From assembly GCF_051020985.1 (NCBI RefSeq), contig NW_027475175.1, positions 396,836-460,835 on the forward strand: a stretch of 64,000 nucleotides of DNA, written 5' to 3'. A program made the position numbers and the translations under genes. Shown one piece after another: positions 1-10,890 of this stretch. Position 1 is the first letter of the stretch; the number at the start of each line of letters is the position of its first letter. Origin of the DNA: Nomia melanderi. Its lineage: Eukaryota; Arthropoda; Insecta; Hymenoptera; Halictidae. The notes beneath the pieces were generated by a model that saw only the letters and a list, made by a program, of their open reading frames with translations, was not told where the DNA came from and ran no database searches.

Positions 1-1382
1 GACCTCCTACAGACAATGCATTTTGATTTATTGCGCTATCTCTAATAGCACCCGAGATATCACCAGATATATATTGGATTTTTCCCTGGCCCTGAGTGTT
101 CGGCCCCATGAGACTGTGGTTTTCTGGGCCCCTGGTCGTCCGAGGTGGTTCCCGCTGCACAGATTCACGCGCCAGGTCCTCCTACAGACAATGCACTTTG
201 ATTCATTGCGCTATCTCTAATAGCACCCGAGACATTACCAGATATATATTGGATTTTTCCCTGACCCTGAGTGTCCGGCCCCATGTGTCGGCGGTTTTCT
301 CGGCCCCTGGTGGTCCGAGGTCGATCCCGCTGCACTGACTCATGCGCCATGGCCTCCTGCAGACAATGCACTTTGATTTACGGCGCTATCTCTAATTGCA
401 CCCGAGATATCACCAGATATATGCTCGATTTTTACATGACCTTGGCTGACGGATGCCGAAAATCTGTATTTTTCTCAGCCCCTGGTTGCCCGAGGTCGTT
501 CCTGCTGCTCAGAATAATGCGCCAGGTCCTCCCGCAGACAAAGCACTTTGATTTATCGCGCTATCTCTAATAGCACCCGAGATATCACCAGATATATATT
601 GGATTTTCCTCTGACCCTGAGTGTCCGGCCCCATGAGACGGTGGTTTTCTCGGCCCCTGCTGGTCCGAGGTCGTTCCCGCTGCCCAGATTCATCCGCCAG
701 GGCCTCCTACAGACAATGCACTTTTAATTATCGCGCTATCTGTAATATAACACGAGATATCACCAGATATATGCTGGATTTTTACATGACATTGGGTGAC
801 GGATTCCGAATATCTGTAATTTTCTCGGCCCCTGGTGATCCGAGGTCGTTCCTGCTTCACAGATTCATGCGCCAGGGCTTCCTGCAGAAAATGCACTTTG
901 ATTTATTGCACTATCTGTAATAGAACCCGAGATATCACCAGATATATGCTGGATTTTTACAAGACATTGGGTGACGGATACCGATTATCTGTAATTTTCT
1001 CGGCCCCTGGTGGTCCGAGGTCGTTCCCGCTGCACAGATTCATGCGCCAGGGCCTCCTACAGACAATGCACTTTGGTTTATTGCGCTGTCTTTAATAGCA
1101 CCCGAGATAGCACCATATATATGCTGGATTTTTACATGTCTTTGGGTGACGGATACAGTAAATCTGTAATTTTCTCGGCCCCTGGTGGTCCGAGGTCGTT
1201 CCCGCTGCACAGATTCATGCGCCAGGGCCCGCTGCAGATAATTCACTTTGGTTTATTGCGCTATCTCTAATAGCACCCGAGATATCACCAGATATATGCT
1301 GGATTTTTACATGACCTTGCGTGACGCATTCCGAAAATCTGTAATTTTCTCGGTCCCTGGTGGTCGGTGGTCGTTCCCGATG

Positions 1383-2345
1383 CACAGATTCATGCGCAAG
1401 GGCCTCCTACGGACAATGCACTTTTATTTATTGCGCCTTCTTTAATAGCACCCGAGATATCACCAGATATATATTTGATTTTCCCCTGACCCTGAGTGTA
1501 CGGCACCATGAGACGGTGGTTTTCTCGTCCCCTGGTAGTCCGAGGTCGTTCCCGCTGCACAGATGCGTGCGCCAGGGCCTCCTGCAGACAATGCACTTTG
1601 ATTTATCGCGCTATCTGTAATAGAGCCCGAGATATCACCAGATATACGCTGGATTTTTACATGACCTTGCGTGACGCATTCCGATAATCTGTAATTTTCT
1701 CGGCCCCTGCTGGTCCGTGGTCGTTCCCGATGCACAGATTCATGCGCCAGGGCCTCCTACAGACAATGCACTTTGATTTATTGCGCTATCTCTAATAGCA
1801 CCGTAGATATCACCAGATATATATTTGATTTTTCCCTGACCCTGAGTGTCCGGCCCCATGAGACGCTGGTTTCCTCGGCCCCTGGTCGTCCGAGGTCGTT
1901 CCCGCTGCACAGATGCGTGCGCCAGGGCCTCCTGCAGACAATGCACTTTGATTTATCGCGCTATCTGTAATAGAGCCCGAGATATCACCAGATATACGAT
2001 GGATTTTTACATGACGTTGGGTGACGGATACCAAAAATCTGTAATTTTCTCGGCCCCTGGTGGTCCGATGTCGTTCCCGCTGCACAGATTCATGCGCAAG
2101 GGCCTCCTACGGACAATGCACTTTTATTTATTGCGCCTTCTTTAATAGCACCCGAGATATCACCAGATATATATTTGATTTTTCCCTGACCCTGAGTGTC
2201 CTGCCGCATGAGACGGTGGTTTTCTCGGCCCCTGGCGGTCCGAGGTCGTTCCCGCTGCACAGATGCATGCGCCACGGCCTCCGGCAGATAATTCACTTTG
2301 GTTTATTGCGCTATCTCTAATAGCACCCGAGATATCACCAGATAT
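1383..2345 (+). repeat. ~963-bp segment, copy 1 of 2 (25 monomers apart)
   Basis: This block matches 5,756-6,718 at a constant offset of 4,373 bp. Both copies share distinctive variants: gtacggcaccatgagacgg, cgtcccctggtagtcc, the short type B monomer with ttgcgtgacgcattcc, and ggccgcatgagacgg/ctgccgcatgagacgg near the right end. Scattered point differences show that this duplication is older than the ones further right. Similarity is lost at ~2,345, where this copy keeps ttgattttcccc and the other has ttggattttcccctgtcc. Confidence 0.85.
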
Positions 2346-2870
2346 ATATTTGATTTTCCCCTGACCCTGAGTGTCCGGCCCCATGAGACGGTGGTTTTCT
2401 CGGCCCCTGGTGGTCCGAGGTCGTTCCTGCTTCACAGATTCATGCGCCAGGGCCTCCTACAGACAATGCACTTTGATTTATCGCGCTATCTGTAATAGAG
2501 CCCGAGATATCACCAGATATACGATGGATTTTTACATGACATTGGGTGACGGATACCAAAAATCTGTAATTTTCTCGGCCCCTGGTGGTCCGATGTCGTT
2601 CTCGCTGCACATATTCATGCGCAAGGGCCTCCTACGGACAATGCACTTTTACTTATTGCGCCTTCTTTAATAGCACCCGAGATATCACCAGATATATATT
2701 TGATTTTTCCCTGACCCTGAGTGTCCGGCCGCATGAGACGGTGGTTTTCTCGGCCCCTGGCGGTCCGAGGTCGTTCCCGCTGCACAGATGCATGCGCCAC
2801 GGCCTCCGGCAGATAATTCACTTTGGTTTATTGTGCTATCTCTAATAGCACCCGAGATATCACCAGATAT
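1935..2870 (+). repeat. Two tandem copies of a 3-monomer (525-bp) unit
   Basis: The stretch 1,935-2,345 recurs at 2,460-2,870 with a 525-bp shift. Both copies have a type B monomer with gatacgatggatttttacat and gataccaaaaatctg. Next comes a monomer with gtccgatgtcgttc and gcgccttctttaatag, then a type A monomer with cggcccctggcggtcc and cgccacggcctccggcag. This is a small local higher-order repeat within otherwise irregular sequence. Confidence 0.85.
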
Positions 2871-4415
2871 ATATTGGATTTTTCCCCGACCCTGAGTGTC
2901 CGGCCCCATGAGACGGTGGTTTTCTCGGCCCCTGGTGGTCCGAGGTCGTTCGTGCTGCACACATTCATGCGCAAGGGCCTCCTACAGACAATGCACTATG
3001 TTTTATTGCGCTATCTGTAATAGCACCCGAGAAAGCACCATATATATGCTGGATTTTTACGTGACATTGGGTGACGGATACCGAAAATCTGTAATTTTCT
3101 CGGCTCCTGGTGGTCCTATGTCGTTCCCGCTGCACAGATTCATGCGCAAGGGCCTCCTACGGACAATGCACTTTGATTTATTCCGCTATCTGTAATAGCA
3201 CCCGAGATATCACCAGATATATATTGGATTTTCCCCTGACCCTGAGTGTCCGGCCCCATGAGACGGTGGTTTTCTCGGCCCCTGGTGGTCCGAGGTCGTT
3301 CCCGCAGCCCAGATTCATGCGCCAGGGCCTCCTACAGACAATGCACTTTGATTTATTCCGCTATCTGTAATAGCACCCGAGATATCACCAGATATATATT
3401 GGATTTTTCCCTGTCCCCGAGTGCCCGGCCCCATGAGACGGTGGTTTTCTCGGGCCCTGGCGGTCCGAGGTCGTACCCGCTGCACAGATTCATGCACCAG
3501 GGCCCGTTGCAGATAATTCAATTTGTTTTATTGCGCTATCTCTAATAGCACCCGAGATATCACCAGATATATATTTTATTTTCCCCTGACCCTGAGTGTT
3601 CGGCCCCATGAGAATGTGGTTTTCTGGGCCCCTGGTGGTCCGAGGTCGTTCCCGCTGCACAGATTCATGCGCCAGGGCCTCCTACAGACAATGCACTTTG
3701 ATTTATCGCGCTATCTGTAATAGCACGCGAGAAAGCACCCTATATACGCTGGATTTTTACGTGACTTTTGGTGACGCATACCGAAAATCTGTAATTTTTT
3801 CGGCCCCTGGTGGTCCGATGTCGTTCCTGCTGCACAGATTCATGCGCAAGGGCCTCCTACGGACAATGCACTTTGATTTATTGCGCTATGTCTAATAGCA
3901 CCCGAGATAACACCAGATATATATTGGATTTTCCCCTGACCCTGAGTGTCCGGCCCCATGAGACTGTGGTTTACTCGGCCCCTGGTGGTCCGAGGTCGTT
4001 CCCACTGCCCAGATTAATGCGCCAGGGACTCCTACAGACAATGCACTTTAATTTATTGCGCTATCTGTAATAGCACCCGAGATATCACCAGATATATATT
4101 GGATTTTTGCCTGACCCTGAGTTCTCGGCCCCATGAGACTGTGGTTTTCGCGGCCCCTGGTGGTCCGAGGTCGTTCCCGCTGCACAGATTCATGCGCCAG
4201 GGCCTCCTGCAGACAATGCACTTTGATTTATTGCGCTATCTGTAATAGCACCCGAGATATCACCAGATATATATTGGATTTTCCCCTGACCCTGAGTGTC
4301 CGGCTCCATGAGGCGGTGGTTTTCTCGGCCCCTGGTGGTCCGAGGTCGTTCCCGCTGCACAGATTCATGCGCCAGGGCCTCCTGCAGATAATTCACTTTG
4401 GTTTATGCGCTATCT

Positions 4416-4765
4416 CTAATAGCTCCCGAGATATCACCAGATATATATTGAATTTTTCCCTGACCCTGAGTGTTCGGCCCCATGAGAATGTGGTTTTCTG
4501 GGCCCCTGGTCGTCCGAGGTGGTTCCCGCTGCACAGATTCACGCGCCAGGTCCTCCTACAGACAATGCATTTTGATTTATTGCGCTATCTCTAATAGCAC
4601 CCGAGATATCACCAGATATATATTGGATTTTTCCCTGGCCCTGAGTGTTCGGCCCCATGAGACTGTGGTTTTCTGGGCCCCTGGTCGTCCGAGGTGGTTC
4701 CCGCTGCACAGATTCACGCGCCAGGTCCTCCTACAGACAATGCACTTTGATTTATTGCGCTATCT
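4416..4765 (+). repeat. Adjacent near-identical monomer pair, also found at the window start
   Basis: Two neighbouring monomers share tctgggcccctggtcgtcc, gaggtggttcccgctgc and cacgcgccaggtcctcc, which are rare elsewhere. The same variant set occurs at 1-220. The pair therefore looks like a one-monomer tandem duplication with a relative 26 monomers to the left. A one-base deletion just upstream (tttatgcgc, near 4,404) fuses reading frames and produces a spuriously long ORF across this region. Confidence 0.8.
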
Positions 4766-5755
4766 GTAATAGCACCCGAGAAAGCACCATTTATATGCTG
4801 GATTTTTACATGACTTTGGGTGACGGATTCCGATTATCTGTAATTTTCTCGGCCCCTGGTTGTCCGAGGTCGTTCCTGCTGCTCAGATTAATGCGCAAGG
4901 GCCTCCTACAGACAATGCACTTTGATTCATTGCGCTATCTCTAATAGCACCCGAGATATCACCAGATATATATTGGATTTTCCCCTGACCCTGAGTGTCC
5001 GGCCCCATGAGAAGGTGGTTTTTTTGGCCCCTGGTGGTCCGAGGTCGTTCCCGCTGCACAGATGCATGCGCCAGGGCCTCCTGCAGATAATTCACTTTGA
5101 TTTATCGCGCTATCTGTAATAGCACCTGAGATATCACCAGATATATATTGGATTTTTCCTGACCCTGAGTGTCGGGCCCCATGAGACGGTGGTTTTCTCG
5201 GCTCCTGGTGGTCCGAGGTCGTTCCCGCTGCCCAGATTCATGCGCCAGTGCCTCCGACAGACAATGCACTTTGGTTTATTGCGCTATCTGTAATAGCACC
5301 CGAGATATTACCAGATATATGCTGGATTTTTACATGTCCTTGGGGGACGGATTCCGAATATCTGTAATTTTCTCGGCCCCTGGTGGTCCGAGATCGTTCC
5401 TGCTGCACAGATTCATGCGCAAGGGCCTCCTAAGGACAAAGCACTTTGATTTATTGCGCTATCTCTAATAGCACCGTAGATATCACCAGATATATATTTG
5501 ATTTTTCCCTGACCCTGAGTGTCCGGCCCCATGAGACGCTGGTTTTCTCGGCCTCTGGTCGTCCGAGGTCGTTCCCGTTTCACAGATGCATGCGCCAGGG
5601 CCTCCTGCAGACAATGCACTTTGATTTATCGCGCTATCTGTAATAGAGCCCGAGATATCACCAGATATACGATGGATTTTTACATGACATTGGGTGACGG
5701 ATACCAAAAATCTGTAATTTTCTCGGCCCCTGGTGGTCCGATGTCGTTCCCGCTG

Positions 5756-6718
5756 CACAGATTCATGCGCAAGGGCCTCCTACGGACAATGCACTTTTAT
5801 TTATTGCGCCTTCTTTAATAGCACCCGAGATATCACCAGATATATATTTGATTTTCCCCTGACCCTGAGTGTACGGCACCATGAGACGGTGGTTTTCTCG
5901 TCCCCTGGTAGTCCGAGGTCGTTCCCGCTGCACAGATGCGTGCGCCAGGGCCTCCTGCAGACAATGCACTTTGATTTATCGCGCTATCTGTAATAGAGCC
6001 CGAGATATCACCAGATATACGCTGGATTTTTACATGACCTTGCGTGACGCATTCCGAAAATCTGTAATTTTCTCGGCCCCTGGTGGTCCGTGGTCGTTCC
6101 CGATGCACAGATTCATGCGCCAGGGCCTCCTACAGACAATGCACTTTGATTTATTGCGCTATCTCTAATAGCACCGTAGATATCACCAGATATATATTTG
6201 ATTTTTCCCTGACCCTGAGTGTCCGGCCCCATGAGACGCTGGTTTTCTCGGCCCCTGGTCGTCCGAGGTCGTTCCCGCTGCACAGATGCATGCGCCAGGG
6301 CCTCCTGCAGACAATGAACTTTGATTTATCGCGCTATCTGTAATAGAGCCCGAGATATCACCAGATATACGATGGATTTTTACATGACATTGGGTGACGG
6401 ATACCAAAAATCTGTAATTTTCTCGGCCCCTGGTGGTCCGATGTCGTTCCCGCTGCACAGATTCATGCGCAAGGGCCTCCTACGGACAATGCACTTTTAT
6501 TTATTGCGCCTTCTTTAATAGCACCCGAGATATCACCAGATATATATTTGATTTTTCCCTGACCCTGAGTGTCCGGCCGCATGAGACGGTGGTTTTCTCG
6601 GCCCCTGGCGGTCCGAGGTCGTTCCCGCTGCACAGATGCATGCGCCACGGCCTCCGGCAGATAATTCACTTTGGTTTATTGCGCTATCTCTAATAGCACC
6701 CGAGATATCACCAGATAT
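5756..6718 (+). repeat. ~963-bp segment, copy 2 of 2
   Basis: This is the counterpart of 1,383-2,345, offset 4,373 bp. It shares the same order of five to six monomer variants, with a few point substitutions (for example ccgaaaatctg where the first copy has ccgataatctg). The adjacent monomers on both sides differ between copies, so the duplicated block ends inside monomers and not at a fixed monomer boundary. Confidence 0.85.
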
Positions 6719-7121
6719 ATATTGGATTTTCCCCTGTCCCTGATTGTCCGGCCCCATGAGACGGTGGTTTTCTCGGCCCCTGGTGGTCCGAGGTCGTTCC
6801 CGCTGCACAGATTCATGCGCCAGGGCCACCTGCAGATAATTCACTTTGGTTTACTGCGCTTCCTCTAATAGCACCCGAGATATCACCAGATATATATTTG
6901 ATTTTCCCCTGACCCTGAGTGTCCGGCCCCATGAGACGGTGGTTTTCTCGTCCCCTGGTGGTCCGAGGTCGTTCCCGCTGCCCAGATTCATGCGCCAGTG
7001 CCTCCGACAGACAATGCACTTTGATTTATTGCGCTATCTGTAATAGCACCCGAGAAAGCACCATATATATGCTGGATTTTTACATGACTTTGGGTGACGG
7101 ACACCCAAAATCTGTAAGTTT

Positions 7122-7142
7122 CTCGGCCCCCGGAGGGCCGAG
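7122..7142. other. Perfect 8-bp hairpin palindrome in a monomer variant
   Basis: The arms ctcggccc and gggccgag are exact complements around the loop ccgga. The typical monomer has only imperfect arms here (ctcgg...ccgag with internal mismatches). This GC-rich hairpin recurs at 8,874-8,894 and 10,275-10,295 as part of the higher-order repeats. Confidence 0.7.
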
Positions 7143-8088
7143 GTCGTTCCTGCTTCACAGATTCATGCGCCCGGGACTCCTGCAGACAATGCACTTTTAA
7201 TTATCGCGCTATCTGTAATATAACACGAGATATCACCAGATATATGCTGGATTTTTACATGACATTGGGTGATGGATTCCGAATATCTGTAATTTTCTCT
7301 GCCCCGGGTGATCCGAGGTCGTTCCTGCTTCACAGATTCATGCGCCAGGGCTTCCTGCAGACAATGCACTTTGATTTATTGCACTATCTGTAATAGAACA
7401 CGAGATATCACCATATATATGCTGGATTTTTACATGACTTTGGGTGACGGATACAGAAAATCTGTAATTTTCTCGGCCCCTGGTGGTCCGAGGTCGTTCC
7501 CGCTGCACAGAATCATGCGCCAGGGCTTGCTGCAGAAAATGCACTTTGATATATTGCGCTATCTCTAATAGCACCCGAGATATCACCAGATATATATTGG
7601 ATTTTTCCCTGACCCTGACAGTCCGGCCCCATGAGACGGTGATTTTCTCGGCCGCTGGTGGTCGGACGTCGTTCCCGCTGCACAGAATCATGCGCCAGGG
7701 CTTCCTGCACACTATGCACTTTGATTTATTGCGCTATCTCTAACAGCACCCGAGATATCACCAGATATATACTGGATTTTTCCCTGACCCTGACAGTCCG
7801 GCCTCATGAGACGGTGATTTTCTCGGCCCCTGGTGGTCCGAGGTCGTTCCCGCTGAACAGATTCATGCGCCAGGGCCGGCTGCAGATAATTCACTTTGGT
7901 TTAGTGCGCTATCTGTAAGAGCACCCGAGATATCACCAGATATATATTGAATTTTTCAACCGACCCGGAGTGTCCGGCCCCATGAGACGGTGGTTTTCTC
8001 GGACCCTGGTGGTCCGAGGTCGTTCCCGCTGCACAGAATCATGCGCCAGGGCTTGCTGCAGACAATGAACTTTGATATATTGCGCCAT

Positions 8089-9489
8089 CTCTAACAGCAC
8101 CCGAGATATCACCAGATATATGTTTTGATTTTCCCCTGACCCTGAGTGTCCGGCCCCATGTGTCGGTGGTTTTATTGGCCCCTGGTGGTCCGAGGTCGTT
8201 CCCGCTGCACAGATTCATGCGCCAGGGCCCGACGCAGATAATTCACTTTGGTTTATTGCGCTATCTCTAATAGCACCCGAGATATCACCAGATATATATT
8301 GGATTTTTCCCTGACCCTGAGTGTCCGGGCCCATGAGACGGTGGTTTTCTCGTCCCCTGGTGGTCCGAGGTCGTTTCCGCTGCCCAGATTCATGAGCCAG
8401 GGCCTCCTAAAGACAATGCACTTTGATTTATCGCGCTATCTGTAATAGAACCCGTGATATCACCAGATATGTACTGGATTTTTCCCTGACCCTGACAGTC
8501 CGGCCCCATGAGACGGTGATTTTCTCGACCCCTGGTGGTCCGAGGTCGTTCCCGCTGCACAGATTCATGCGCCAGGGCCTCCTGCAGATAATTCACTTTG
8601 GTTTATTGCGCTACCTCTAATAGCACCCGAGATATCACCAGATATATATTTGATTTTCCCCTGACCCTGAGTGTCCGGCCCCATGAGACGGTGGTTTTCT
8701 CGTCCGCTGGTGGTCCGAGGTCGTTCCCGCTGCCCAGATTCATGCGCCAGTGCCTCCGACAGACAATGCACTTTGATTTATTGCGCTATCTGTAATAGCA
8801 CCCGAGAAAGCACCATATATATGCTGGATTTTTACATGACTTTTGGTGACGGACACCCAAAATCTGTAAGTTTCTCGGCCCCCGGAGGGCCGAGGTCGTT
8901 CCTGCTTCACAGATTCCTGCGCCCGGGACTCCTGCAGACAATGCACTTTTAATTATCGCGCTATCTGTAATATAACACGAGATATCACCAGATATATGCT
9001 GGATTTTTACATGACATTGGGTGACGGATTCCGAATATCTGTAATTTTCTCGGCCCCGGGTGATCCGAGGTCGTTCCTGCTTCACAGATTCATGCGCCAG
9101 GGCTTCCTGCAGACAATGCACTTTGATTTATTGCACGATCTGTAATAGAACACGAGATATCACCATATATATGCTGCATTTTTACATGACTTTGGGTGAC
9201 GGATACAGAAAATCTGTAATTTTCTCGGCCCCTGGTGGTCCGAGGTCGTTCCCGCTGCACAGAATCATGCGCCAGGGCTTGCTGCAGACAATGCACTTTG
9301 ATATATTGCGCTATCTCTAATAGCACCCGAGATATCACCAGATATATATTGGATTTTTCCCTGACCCTGACAGTCCGGCCCCATGAGACGGTGATTTTGT
9401 CGGCCCCTGGTGGTCGGAGGTCGTTCCCACTGCACAGAATCATGCGCCAGGGCTTCCTGCACACTATGCACTTTAATTTATTGCGCTAT
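8089..9489 (+). repeat. 1,401-bp, 8-monomer unit, copy 1
   Basis: Reading this copy against 9,490-10,890, I found a single difference: g at 8,706 versus c at 10,107. The length is 8 x 175 plus one, and the extra base comes from the atatgttttg variant near 8,122. About 36 bp of identical sequence occur at the left edge (8,089), the junction (9,490) and the right edge (10,891), as expected of a tandem duplication. Confidence 0.95.
8874..8894. other. Perfect 8-bp hairpin palindrome (repeat of 7,122)
   Basis: This has the same arms and loop as 7,122-7,142. It is carried in the first 1,401-bp unit. Confidence 0.7.
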
Positions 9490-10890
9490 CTCTAACAGCA
9501 CCCGAGATATCACCAGATATATGTTTTGATTTTCCCCTGACCCTGAGTGTCCGGCCCCATGTGTCGGTGGTTTTATTGGCCCCTGGTGGTCCGAGGTCGT
9601 TCCCGCTGCACAGATTCATGCGCCAGGGCCCGACGCAGATAATTCACTTTGGTTTATTGCGCTATCTCTAATAGCACCCGAGATATCACCAGATATATAT
9701 TGGATTTTTCCCTGACCCTGAGTGTCCGGGCCCATGAGACGGTGGTTTTCTCGTCCCCTGGTGGTCCGAGGTCGTTTCCGCTGCCCAGATTCATGAGCCA
9801 GGGCCTCCTAAAGACAATGCACTTTGATTTATCGCGCTATCTGTAATAGAACCCGTGATATCACCAGATATGTACTGGATTTTTCCCTGACCCTGACAGT
9901 CCGGCCCCATGAGACGGTGATTTTCTCGACCCCTGGTGGTCCGAGGTCGTTCCCGCTGCACAGATTCATGCGCCAGGGCCTCCTGCAGATAATTCACTTT
10001 GGTTTATTGCGCTACCTCTAATAGCACCCGAGATATCACCAGATATATATTTGATTTTCCCCTGACCCTGAGTGTCCGGCCCCATGAGACGGTGGTTTTC
10101 TCGTCCCCTGGTGGTCCGAGGTCGTTCCCGCTGCCCAGATTCATGCGCCAGTGCCTCCGACAGACAATGCACTTTGATTTATTGCGCTATCTGTAATAGC
10201 ACCCGAGAAAGCACCATATATATGCTGGATTTTTACATGACTTTTGGTGACGGACACCCAAAATCTGTAAGTTTCTCGGCCCCCGGAGGGCCGAGGTCGT
10301 TCCTGCTTCACAGATTCCTGCGCCCGGGACTCCTGCAGACAATGCACTTTTAATTATCGCGCTATCTGTAATATAACACGAGATATCACCAGATATATGC
10401 TGGATTTTTACATGACATTGGGTGACGGATTCCGAATATCTGTAATTTTCTCGGCCCCGGGTGATCCGAGGTCGTTCCTGCTTCACAGATTCATGCGCCA
10501 GGGCTTCCTGCAGACAATGCACTTTGATTTATTGCACGATCTGTAATAGAACACGAGATATCACCATATATATGCTGCATTTTTACATGACTTTGGGTGA
10601 CGGATACAGAAAATCTGTAATTTTCTCGGCCCCTGGTGGTCCGAGGTCGTTCCCGCTGCACAGAATCATGCGCCAGGGCTTGCTGCAGACAATGCACTTT
10701 GATATATTGCGCTATCTCTAATAGCACCCGAGATATCACCAGATATATATTGGATTTTTCCCTGACCCTGACAGTCCGGCCCCATGAGACGGTGATTTTG
10801 TCGGCCCCTGGTGGTCGGAGGTCGTTCCCACTGCACAGAATCATGCGCCAGGGCTTCCTGCACACTATGCACTTTAATTTATTGCGCTAT
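9490..10890 (+). repeat. 1,401-bp, 8-monomer unit, copy 2
   Basis: This copy directly follows copy 1 and is practically identical to it. Beyond 10,926 the sequence switches from the start of another unit (atatgttttg) to a monomer with tatatactggattttt, which matches 7,770 onward. The right boundary therefore lies inside a monomer, in the agatata stretch. Confidence 0.95.
10275..10295. other. Perfect 8-bp hairpin palindrome (repeat of 7,122)
   Basis: This has the same arms and loop, carried in the second 1,401-bp unit. Confidence 0.7.

Larger units (their letters stand above)
1..6720 (+). repeat. Array segment 1: mixed A/B monomers, old short supra-repeats
   Basis: This segment alternates type A monomers (block gtgtccggccccatgagacgg) with many type B monomers (block gtgacggataccgaaaatctg). 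Supra-repeats are short and imperfect. 1-215 resembles 4,550-4,764. 1,383-2,345 resembles 5,756-6,718 at an offset of 4,373 bp (25 monomers). 1,935-2,345 resembles 2,460-2,870 at an offset of 525 bp (3 monomers). A type B subfamily with gataccaaaaatc and a type A subfamily with atatatttgattttt are concentrated here. No unique sequence was seen. Confidence 0.85.
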
